A program made the translations under genes and the position numbers. A stretch of 64,000 bases of DNA from NCBI RefSeq assembly GCF_003994485.1, contig NZ_RZNJ01000002.1, positions 619,255-683,254 on the forward strand, given 5' to 3'. The DNA comes from Arsenicitalea aurantiaca. GTDB lineage: Bacteria; Pseudomonadota; Alphaproteobacteria; Rhizobiales; Devosiaceae. The notes below the pieces were generated by a model, which saw nothing but the letters and a program-made list of their open reading frames with translations, did no database searches and was not told where the DNA came from. How positions within the stretch are numbered: position 1 is the first letter of the stretch; every line of letters starts with the position of its first letter. Positions 8,372 through 15,383 of this stretch are shown one piece after another.

Positions 8372-9700
8372 ATGGAGCGGGCGCCACTCCTCTGCCGGGA
8401 CTGCCTCCACACCGAACAGGTGGACGCTCCCACTTCGCGCTGCCCTCGCTGCGGCTCGCCCCGGCTCGTGCGCCATGAGGAGCTCCTCGGGCTCTCGATT
8501 GCTCACGTCGATTGCGACGCCTTCTACGCCACGATCGAAAAGCGGGACGATCCGAGTCTCCTCGACAAGCCGTTGATCATCGGAGGCGGCGTCCGGGGCG
8601 TTGTCTCGACCTGCTGCTACATCGCCCGCCAGAGCGGCGTGCGCTCCGCAATGCCGATGTTCAAGGCGACCAAGCTCTGCCCGGACGCCGTCATCATCAA
8701 GCCGAACATGGCCAAGTACGTTGCCGTGAGCCGCGAGATCCGGGCTTTGATGGACATGCTGACGCCACTGGTCGAGCCGCTCTCGATCGACGAGGCTTTC
8801 CTCGATCTCTCCGGTACGGCGGCCCTCCATAAGGCGAGCCCCGCGGAAGTGCTTGCCCGCTTCGCCCGCCGCGTCGAGGCCGAGATCGGCGTCACCATCT
8901 CTGTGGGGCTGAGCCATAACAAATTCCTCGCCAAGATCGCGTCCGACCTCGACAAGCCGCGCGGATTTGCCGTGATCGGCAAGGCTGAGACGCTCGCATT
9001 CCTCGCCCCTCGCCCGATTTCCCTCATCTACGGCGTCGGGAAGGTCTTTACCGAGACGCTTGCTCGACAGGGTTTCCACACGATCGGCCAGCTCCAGACC
9101 CATCCCGAGGACGATCTCATCCGCCGCTTCGGGGAAACCGGAGCCCGCCTGGCCAGGCTTTCGCGCGGCCAGGACGCGCGCACGATCAGCCGCGACGGCG
9201 AGATGAAGTCGGTCTCCTCGGAGACGACATTCAACAGCGATCTGCGCGACTTCGAGGCGCTCTCGACCGAACTTCTCGCGCTCTCGGAACGGTTGTCCGA
9301 AAGGCTCAAGCAGAAAGGCCTCGTCGGCGACACCGTGACGCTGAAACTGAAATCCGCCGGCTTCCGGATCAGGACGCGTGCGCGCCATTTGATGTTTCCG
9401 ACCCAGTTGGCCAATGTGCTATACGAGACGGGCATGCAATTGCTCGCTCGTGAAATTGACGGGACGGCGTTCCGGCTGATCGGCATCGGCATTTCCGGGC
9501 TGGCGCCGGCCGGCGGCGACGATCCGGTGGATCTTCTCGAACCGGCTATTGCACGCAAGGCGGCAGCCGAACGCGCTATGGACCGCGTGCGAACCCGCTT
9601 CGGGCGCGATGCGGTCATCCGCGGCAAGCTCTACGGGAGGCGCGCGCCAGCGCAGCCGCCCTCTCCTCAGGACGATAACGAAGAAAGCAAATCCCGATGA
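8372..9700 (+). CDS. dinB: DNA polymerase IV with N-terminal zinc ribbon
   Basis: A Y-family translesion polymerase of 442 residues. Metal-binding residues are in IAHVDCDAFYA (Asp47) and SIDEAFLDL (Asp140-Glu141). The helix-hairpin-helix GVGKVFTETLARQGFHTIGQL and a C-terminal little-finger domain follow. Before the palm there is a 30-residue extension with two CxxC pairs (Cys8/Cys11 and Cys24/Cys27), a zinc ribbon absent from Escherichia coli DinB but seen in some rhizobial homologues. The C-terminus lacks an obvious beta-clamp peptide of the standard form. The stop overlaps the next gene in ATGA. Confidence 0.93.
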   Translation: MERAPLLCRDCLHTEQVDAPTSRCPRCGSPRLVRHEELLGLSIAHVDCDAFYATIEKRDDPSLLDKPLIIGGGVRGVVSTCCYIARQSGVRSAMPMFKATKLCPDAVIIKPNMAKYVAVSREIRALMDMLTPLVEPLSIDEAFLDLSGTAALHKASPAEVLARFARRVEAEIGVTISVGLSHNKFLAKIASDLDKPRGFAVIGKAETLAFLAPRPISLIYGVGKVFTETLARQGFHTIGQLQTHPEDDLIRRFGETGARLARLSRGQDARTISRDGEMKSVSSETTFNSDLRDFEALSTELLALSERLSERLKQKGLVGDTVTLKLKSAGFRIRTRARHLMFPTQLANVLYETGMQLLAREIDGTAFRLIGIGISGLAPAGGDDPVDLLEPAIARKAAAERAMDRVRTRFGRDAVIRGKLYGRRAPAQPPSPQDDNEESKSR

Positions 9701-10161
9701 CCACCGCCCTCGATCGACTGCGCGAATACGGCTACGAGCTTCCGCTGGCCAAGGCGCCGGTTGCCAGCTACGTGCCCGTTACGCGCTCGGGCAATATCCT
9801 CTACGTGTCCGGCCAGATTTCGGCGAGCGCCGAGGGCGTCGTCGGCGGCCGGCTGGGGGATACGATGAATGTCGTCCAGGGTGGAAACGCCGCCGAGCTC
9901 GCAGCGCTCAACGTCCTCGCGCAGATCGTCCACAGCGGCGGCGTCAGCCTCGAGCAGGTGGCCCGAGTGCTGAAGCTGACCGTGCTCGTTGCCTCGACGG
10001 CCGAATTCACCGAGCAGCATCTGGTGGCCAATGGTGCGTCCAATCTCATCATTGGCGTGCTGGGGGACAAGGGGAAGCACGCCCGCGCAGCTTTCGGCGT
10101 CGCCGCGCTGCCGCTGGGGGCCGCAGTTGAAATCGACGCCGTCGTCGAACTGGCTGACTGA
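9697..10161 (+). CDS. RidA/YjgF-family protein
   Basis: A 154-residue member of the RidA (YjgF/YER057c/UK114) family. Archetypal members hydrolyse reactive enamine/imine intermediates made by PLP enzymes. It shows NILYVSGQIS near residue 30 and the C-terminal GKHARAAFGVAALPLGAAVEID block, where the catalytic Arg is present. It is longer than the roughly 130-residue archetype and resembles the longer subfamily whose substrate is not established. It overlaps dinB by four bases and is followed 10 bases later by the phosphodiesterase, so it lies within one operon. Confidence 0.9.
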   Translation: MTTALDRLREYGYELPLAKAPVASYVPVTRSGNILYVSGQISASAEGVVGGRLGDTMNVVQGGNAAELAALNVLAQIVHSGGVSLEQVARVLKLTVLVASTAEFTEQHLVANGASNLIIGVLGDKGKHARAAFGVAALPLGAAVEIDAVVELAD

Positions 10162-10171
10162 GGCTGCCCAA

Positions 10172-10927
10172 GTGTCTGGAAAGCCGCTCTTTCCCCGCCC
10201 GATCGCGCATCGGGGCCTGCATGATCGCGCCAATGGCGTGATCGAGAACTCCGCATCTGCCTTCGAAGCGGCAATTGCTGCGGGGTATGACATCGAATGC
10301 GACCTCCAGCTCACCTCCGATGGCGTGCCTGTCGTCTTCCATGATGACGATTTGGCGCGCCTGACGGGCCGGACCGGCAAAGTCTCGGACATCACTGCTG
10401 AGGAGATGACACGCCTGCCGCTTCTTGAGAGCAGCGCCGGCGACTGCCCGATGACGTTCGCCGATTTCCTCGCGCGCATCGATGGGCGGACGCTTCTGCA
10501 GGTGGAGCTCAAGCGGCAGCAGGGACCTGCAACACCGAAGCTGGCGCGCGAAGCGGCCGAGATCGCCTCGACCTATCCGGGTCCGCTCGTCTTCGAGAGC
10601 TTCGATCCTGCTCAGATCATGCTCGTGCGCAAGTTCGGCTATCTGGGACCGACCGGCATCATCACCTATCGCTACGAGGACGAGAACGCGGACTTCAGCG
10701 CCCCTCAGCGGTTCTTCCTGCGGCACATGCTGCATCTGCCGTTCTCACGCTTCGATTTCCTTTCCGTCCATCACGAAGCCTTGACGTTGCCGATGGTGCG
10801 GATCATGCGGCGTCTGGGCAAGCCGGTCACAACTTGGACAATAAGGTCGCGGGAGGATGCGTTGGCGGCTCGCCCGCATGTCGACCAGATCGTGTTCGAA
10901 GGCTTCACGCCCGAAAGGCCCAATTGA
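10172..10927 (+). CDS. Glycerophosphodiester phosphodiesterase
   Basis: A 251-residue GDPD-family enzyme expected to hydrolyse deacylated phospholipids to glycerol-3-phosphate and an alcohol. Catalytic features are IAHRG (His13-Arg14), ENS (Glu25), ECDLQLTSDG (Glu42 and Asp44) and VFHDDDLARLTG (His57). No signal peptide is visible, so it should be cytoplasmic. The start is GTG 10172, about 8 bases after GAGG. A longer open frame into the RidA gene was rejected. Its TGA overlaps the TTG start of the next gene. Confidence 0.92.
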   Translation: MSGKPLFPRPIAHRGLHDRANGVIENSASAFEAAIAAGYDIECDLQLTSDGVPVVFHDDDLARLTGRTGKVSDITAEEMTRLPLLESSAGDCPMTFADFLARIDGRTLLQVELKRQQGPATPKLAREAAEIASTYPGPLVFESFDPAQIMLVRKFGYLGPTGIITYRYEDENADFSAPQRFFLRHMLHLPFSRFDFLSVHHEALTLPMVRIMRRLGKPVTTWTIRSREDALAARPHVDQIVFEGFTPERPN

Positions 10928-12102
10928 CCGAGCCCGTGCTCACCGCAACTGTCCACGAGTCCACCGCATCGATTCCTGAGGAGACGTGGAACGGCCTCGT
11001 CCCCGGCAGATCGGGTGTCCCGGACAATCCGTTCCTCGACCATCGCTTCCTCCTGGCCCTTGAGCGCTCCGGCAGCGCCACGGCGCGGACCGGATGGCAG
11101 CCCCAGCACATTCTCCTCACCAAGGACGATGGCAGTGCCGTCGGACTGATGCCGCTCTATGCCAAGTCACACTCGCAGGGCGAATACGTCTTCGACTATG
11201 CCTGGGCGGATGCGTATGAGCGCGCCGGCGGCGCCTACTATCCCAAGTTGCAATCAGCCGTTCCGTTCACCCCGGTGACCGCACCAAAACTTCTCGTGCC
11301 GTCGGGAAACCCCGCTGAGCGCCGCGCCCTCTTGCAGGCCGCGGAGGCCCTTGCCGGACGCCATGGGATCGCAACCGTCCACGCGACCTTCGTGCCGGAG
11401 GACGAAGCTGCGCTCGCATCGGCAACGGGATGGCTGCATCGGACCGATACGCAGTTCCATTGGCATAATGACGGGTTTTCGAGCTTCGAGGGCTTTCTCG
11501 ACACACTCGCTTCCCGCAAGCGCAAAATGCTGCGACGCGAACGGCGCGATGCACTCGAAGACGGGCTGGAGGTCAAATGGCTCACCGGCAGCGATCTGAC
11601 CGAAGCCGTCTGGGACGCCTTCTACGCCTTCTACATGGATACCGGCAGCAGGAAGTGGGGGCGGCCCTACCTCAACCGCAAGTTTTTCTCGCTCCTTTCC
11701 GAAGCGATGGCCGACCGGGTCGTTCTGATGTTCGCCTATGATGGCGACGAGCCGATCGCAGGCACGTTGAACCTCCTGGGTCGCGACACGCTCTATGGCC
11801 GGTACTGGGGCGCGACGCGCGACGTACCGTTCCTGCATTTCGAGCTCTGCTACTACCAGTCGATAGACTACGCGATCGCCCATGGGCTTGCCCGCGTCGA
11901 GGCGGGGGCGCAGGGCGAACACAAGCTAGCGCGAGGCTACGCGCCGGCAACCACGCATTCCATTCACTGGATCGGCCATGAGGGCCTGCGCCACGCTGTG
12001 GACAATTTTCTGGACCATGAGCGGGCTGCGGTCGTCCGACAGCAGGAAATGCTGGACGGACTCACCCCTTTTCGCAAAGGTGAGCGGCTAGATCACGATT
12101 GA
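10924..12102 (+). CDS. FemAB/GNAT-like protein of the DUF482 (peptidogalycan biosynthesis) family
   Basis: A 392-residue acyl-CoA acyltransferase-fold protein. Typical blocks are NPFLDHRFLLALERSGS, LMPLYAKSHSQGEYVFDYAWADAY, FLDTLASRKRKMLRRERRD and GRYWGATRDVPFLHFELCYYQ near the C-terminus. This family carries the label 'peptidogalycan biosynthesis', but its substrate is not proven. The TTG start at 10924 overlaps the previous stop and is preceded by AAAGG with 6-base spacing. It is the last gene of the run that begins at the DUF3572 gene. Confidence 0.85.
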   Translation: MTEPVLTATVHESTASIPEETWNGLVPGRSGVPDNPFLDHRFLLALERSGSATARTGWQPQHILLTKDDGSAVGLMPLYAKSHSQGEYVFDYAWADAYERAGGAYYPKLQSAVPFTPVTAPKLLVPSGNPAERRALLQAAEALAGRHGIATVHATFVPEDEAALASATGWLHRTDTQFHWHNDGFSSFEGFLDTLASRKRKMLRRERRDALEDGLEVKWLTGSDLTEAVWDAFYAFYMDTGSRKWGRPYLNRKFFSLLSEAMADRVVLMFAYDGDEPIAGTLNLLGRDTLYGRYWGATRDVPFLHFELCYYQSIDYAIAHGLARVEAGAQGEHKLARGYAPATTHSIHWIGHEGLRHAVDNFLDHERAAVVRQQEMLDGLTPFRKGERLDHD

Positions 12103-12140
12103 GGTGAACGCTCACCCATGACGCCGGCCCGGAGGTACCC

Positions 12141-13301
12141 ATGATGGACATTCTGCAAGATCTTACGGTTTGGACGATTCTGTCCTGGCTGCTGCAGGGC
12201 GCGGTGGTTTTCGTCATCTCGACCTTCATCTTCGATGTCGTGCATTGGGCGCTGCACAAATGGGCGAAGTCCTCCAACCCGATGCTGCGCATGTTCTCGG
12301 GATGGCACAACGTCCATCATAAGTTCCTCGACGAGAAGATGAACATCAACCCGCAATGGGTGAAGGCCAATTTCTGGGCGCATCTCGTGCCGGAGTTCGG
12401 AACGTCCGTCTTCGGCACAGTCATCTTCTACGCCTTCTTCCACTGGCTTCCGGTGACCGTGATCCTCGTGATCCATGTCTGGATGTTCATCGGGCGCATC
12501 AAGGAAGAGGGTATCGACTACAACCACATGGCCATGGACCGGGTCGGCGGACAGCGTGGCTTCTTCGGGGTCGATCCCAACTATCACGCGCTGCACCACA
12601 TCCATCCCGACCAGTACTATTCCTCCTATGTGAACGTGTTCGACCTCGTCTTCGGCACGAACTGCAAGATCAAGAAGCGCCGTTTCCTCGTCACCGGCGC
12701 CAATGGCGCCTTCGGTTCGGCGATGGTCAAGCGGCTCGAGAAGATGGGCGCGATCGTCGAGACCGCTAAGTCAGGCGTCGACTACGGGCCGGACGATTAC
12801 GAGCGGATGCGCGAGAAGCTCGAGCGTACCGATGTGCTGGTGCTGGCACACGGGGCAAAGTCCGAGGACTGCTGGAACGCCAACTATCATTCCTTCATCG
12901 CGATGATCGACATGTTCACCGAAATCGGCAAGGGCCGGCTCACCGCGCCTGAAGTCTGGGCTCTTGGGTCCGAGATCGAGCTTCACGGCGATTTCGGCCA
13001 GGATGAACTCAAGGACTATTGCGTCACCAAGCGCGCCTTTGCCGCGCACGCCCTCGGTTATTACAAGAGCGACGCCCTGCACTATCGGCACATCGTGCCT
13101 TCGGCCTTCACCTCTGCCATGGGCAAGGGGATGATGTCGGCGGAAACGGCCGTGTCCATCGCTATGTTCTTCATCAAGCGCGGCTTCACCTACGTCCCGG
13201 TGACGCTGACCACCCTCGCCTACTGGAATTATTTCCGCTTCCTCTTCCAGAAGCCGAGCGCGACGCCTCCCTCGACGGACTCCGCTGTTCCTGCAGCCTG
13301 A
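12141..13301 (+). CDS. Fatty acid/sterol hydroxylase-like domain fused to a short-chain dehydrogenase domain
   Basis: A 386-residue two-domain protein. Residues 1-175 are a membrane di-iron hydroxylase/desaturase of the fatty acid hydroxylase superfamily. The histidine clusters are HWALH (35-39), HNVHH (56-60) and HALHH (149-153), with several hydrophobic segments between. Residues 180-370 form a Rossmann domain with TGANGAFG (185-192), a candidate Ser277, and YCVTK (Tyr293/Lys297) as SDR catalytic residues, ending in a hydrophobic segment. This architecture is annotated elsewhere as a bifunctional sterol desaturase/short-chain dehydrogenase. The substrate is unknown. GGAGG at 12131-12135 supports the ATG at 12141, with 12144 as the alternative. 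A sterol-glucosyltransferase-like gene lies downstream. Confidence 0.88.
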   Translation: MMDILQDLTVWTILSWLLQGAVVFVISTFIFDVVHWALHKWAKSSNPMLRMFSGWHNVHHKFLDEKMNINPQWVKANFWAHLVPEFGTSVFGTVIFYAFFHWLPVTVILVIHVWMFIGRIKEEGIDYNHMAMDRVGGQRGFFGVDPNYHALHHIHPDQYYSSYVNVFDLVFGTNCKIKKRRFLVTGANGAFGSAMVKRLEKMGAIVETAKSGVDYGPDDYERMREKLERTDVLVLAHGAKSEDCWNANYHSFIAMIDMFTEIGKGRLTAPEVWALGSEIELHGDFGQDELKDYCVTKRAFAAHALGYYKSDALHYRHIVPSAFTSAMGKGMMSAETAVSIAMFFIKRGFTYVPVTLTTLAYWNYFRFLFQKPSATPPSTDSAVPAA

Positions 13302-13476
13302 ACAACGTCCCCAAGGGTCATGATGGCGCGCGTGAAGCTGCGCCGTTACGCCCAACTCTTTTTGCTTAAACCTTGACTGCGCCTGATTTACCGACGAATT
13401 GAAGGTCTTGAAACGTCGCAGGCGGGCCAGGGGCCGCCCCCGCGCCCAGCACGGCGGTTGCGTAGATGAGGTTGGC

Positions 13477-14790
13477 ATGGGCAAGCGCATAGCGATTGCC
13501 ACGATTGGCACCATGGGAGATGTCCAGCCCTTCGTTGCCCTGGCCCTTCGGCTCCAGGAACGGGGCTACAGCGTCGTGATCGGCACGACGGGGGATTTCG
13601 AGGATTTCGTCACTGGCCGCGGCATCGACTTCTACAATCTCGGCAGCGACATCCAGGCCTTCCTGCGCCAGAGCCAGTTCGACAAGGCCATGTCGAAATC
13701 CATGCTGCTCTATGCCCCCGCTCTCCTGCGCCAGGGCCAGCGCATCCTACGCGAGGCCGGCAGGCAAGTCTGGGCGATGAGCCAGGATGCCGACGCTATT
13801 GTCTTTCATATGAATACGACCTTCGCGATCGACATCGCCGAAGCTCTCGACATTCCCGCGATCATGACGGCGTTCCAGCCGCTGAACCCGACTGGGGAAT
13901 TCCCCTACTTCGCTTATGACGGCCCGCCGCTCGACCCGATCTTCAACAGGCTGAGCTATGTGGTCCAGAGCGCCCAGCAGACCTATTACGACCTCCCGCG
14001 CGACCGCATCCGCTCCAAGCTCCTCGGGCTGAAGCGCCGTCGCCTCACCGGCTTTGGCAAGGACAATCGGGGCAAGAACATCCCGACGCTCCATGCCTAC
14101 TCGCCCTCCATCTCGCCGCGCCCGCGCGACTGGCCACCCTCGGCCAAGATCACCGGCTTCTGGCGGCTCGAGGACGATTCGGACTGGAGCCCTTCACCCG
14201 AATTCCGGGCGTTCCTCGATGAGGGCGAGCCGCCGGTCTATCTTGGCTTTGGGTCGATGCCGTTCGGCGCGCGCAGGAATACGGAGATCATCACCCAGGC
14301 GCTCAATCGCTGGGGTGGTCGCGCCGTGATCGCTCAGGGCTGGGGGGGCCTGAGTTCGGAGGATCTGCCACGGACGATCTTCTCGATCGCTAAGGCACCC
14401 CACACTGAACTCTTCAAGTACGTTAAGGCGGTCGTCCATCATGGCGGCGCCGGCACCACCTATGCCGGCCTCTATGCTGGCCGTCCGACGTTCATCGTGC
14501 CCCAGTTCTTCGACCAGCCCTATTGGGGCCGGCGGGTTCATGAACTCGGCTGCGGCCCTGCGCCGGTCCGCCTGCGCAAGCTGACGGCAAATATTCTTGC
14601 GAACGCGCTCGCCAACCTCGTCGGCACGCCCGCCTATCAGCGCAACACTACGCAATTGCAGCAGAAGCTTCACGAGGAAGACGGGACGGCCCGCGCCGTC
14701 GACATGATCGAGCGCACCATCGCCGCCTATCCCTTCCAGCCCGACATACCGCAAACCAGAATGAGGGAGGCCTATGACCGAGCCCTATGA
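13477..14790 (+). CDS. GT1-family glycosyltransferase, sterol 3-beta-glucosyltransferase-like
   Basis: A 437-residue GT-B fold glycosyltransferase. The N-terminal acceptor domain begins MGKRIAIATIGTMGDVQPF, like sterol glucosyltransferases. The C-terminal nucleotide-sugar site has APHTELF, HHGGAGTT (321-328), FFDQPYWG (Asp346-Gln347) and ELGCGPAP. UDP-glucose is the usual donor in this branch. The acceptor cannot be read from sequence, but a hydrophobic polycyclic or long-chain lipid is plausible. The start is ATG 13477, preceded by GAGG. It follows the hydroxylase-SDR gene by 175 bases and overlaps the HIT gene by 17 bases. Confidence 0.9.
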   Translation: MGKRIAIATIGTMGDVQPFVALALRLQERGYSVVIGTTGDFEDFVTGRGIDFYNLGSDIQAFLRQSQFDKAMSKSMLLYAPALLRQGQRILREAGRQVWAMSQDADAIVFHMNTTFAIDIAEALDIPAIMTAFQPLNPTGEFPYFAYDGPPLDPIFNRLSYVVQSAQQTYYDLPRDRIRSKLLGLKRRRLTGFGKDNRGKNIPTLHAYSPSISPRPRDWPPSAKITGFWRLEDDSDWSPSPEFRAFLDEGEPPVYLGFGSMPFGARRNTEIITQALNRWGGRAVIAQGWGGLSSEDLPRTIFSIAKAPHTELFKYVKAVVHHGGAGTTYAGLYAGRPTFIVPQFFDQPYWGRRVHELGCGPAPVRLRKLTANILANALANLVGTPAYQRNTTQLQQKLHEEDGTARAVDMIERTIAAYPFQPDIPQTRMREAYDRAL

Positions 14791-15214
14791 TCCCCAGAAC
14801 ATCTTCGCGAAGATCCTGAGAGGCGAGATCCCCTCTCATAAGGTGTTCGAAGACGATACGGCGCTGGTCATGATGGACCTCTTCCCCCAGTCCCGGGGAC
14901 ACACCCTCATCGTTCCGAAGGCACCGTCACGCAATCTTCTCGACGCCGATGCCGCGACGCTTGGACGTGTCATGCCTCTCGTGCAGCGGGTCGCGCAGGC
15001 GGTGCAGGCTGCGCTGTCGCCGAGCGGTATCCGGATCGCCCAGTTCAACGAAGCAGCGGCCGGGCAGACCGTTTTCCACCTGCATTTCCATGTCATCCCG
15101 ATTTACCAGGGAGAGCAGTTGGGGCGCCATGGCGGCGGCAAAGCTGAGGCCGAGGAACTTGAGGATCTAGCTGGTCAGATCCGCACACAAATGAGCGCAA
15201 ATTCTAGCCAATAG
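14774..15214 (+). CDS. HIT-family nucleotide hydrolase
   Basis: A 146-residue histidine-triad protein with the active-site HLHFHVIP (His102, 104, 106). The N-terminal block NIFAKILRGEIPSHKVFEDD is typical of the HINT/Hit branch. These enzymes hydrolyse phosphoramidate or dinucleotide bonds on AMP-linked substrates, and the physiological substrate is usually unknown. It overlaps the glycosyltransferase by 17 bases, so it is presumably on the same transcript. The carboxy end (about 115-146) is hydrophilic and variable. Confidence 0.93.
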   Translation: MTEPYDPQNIFAKILRGEIPSHKVFEDDTALVMMDLFPQSRGHTLIVPKAPSRNLLDADAATLGRVMPLVQRVAQAVQAALSPSGIRIAQFNEAAAGQTVFHLHFHVIPIYQGEQLGRHGGGKAEAEELEDLAGQIRTQMSANSSQ

Positions 15215-15236
15215 ATTGTTTCGCTTAATTTTCGGG

Positions 15237-15249
15237 CAGCACAGTGCTG
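15237..15249. promoter_or_regulatory. 13-base palindrome upstream of the asparaginase promoter
   Basis: CAGCAC-A-GTGCTG is a perfect palindrome about 90-100 bases upstream of the predicted sigma-54 start site, a usual distance for an enhancer-binding protein. The half-sites share GCAC/GTGC with the NtrC consensus, but the spacing is shorter than in NtrC sites. The regulator is therefore unknown. Confidence 0.4.
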
Positions 15250-15313
15250 TTCTCATAGGCGAACGAGATTCCGGTATACCTGCTAAAGCCTTGAGGTCCC
15301 TGTATTTTCAAGA

Positions 15314-15329
15314 TGGCATACCCCTTGCA
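15314..15329 (+). promoter_or_regulatory. Candidate sigma-54 (RpoN) promoter for the asparaginase gene
   Basis: TGGCATACCCCTTGCA matches the -24/-12 pattern, with GG at 15315-15316 and GC at 15327-15328 separated by exactly 10 bases. The expected start is near 15340, about 44 bases before the ATG. Control by nitrogen status through NtrC-type activators is an inference from the substrate and the sigma factor. Confidence 0.7.
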
Positions 15330-15331
15330 CT

Positions 15332-15370
15332 TGTGATGGCGCGGCCTTGAGCCGCGTTGAGACCATCACA
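15332..15370 (+). promoter_or_regulatory. Long interrupted stem-loop beside the asparaginase ribosome-binding site
   Basis: Outer arms TGTGATGG (15332-15339) and CCATCACA (15363-15370) enclose an inner stem CGCGGC (15340-15345)/GCCGCG (15351-15356). The outer right arm abuts the AGGA ribosome-binding site. If transcription starts near 15340, only the inner stem would be in the mRNA, so the outer repeat may be a DNA-binding site instead. Confidence 0.45.
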
Positions 15371-15383
15371 GGATGCAAACCCG

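Noticed and set aside
12079-12116. Inverted repeat GGTGAGCG/CGCTCACC over the FemAB-like stop codon
   Set aside because: The 22-base loop and lack of a U-tract do not support a terminator, and no regulator is implied.
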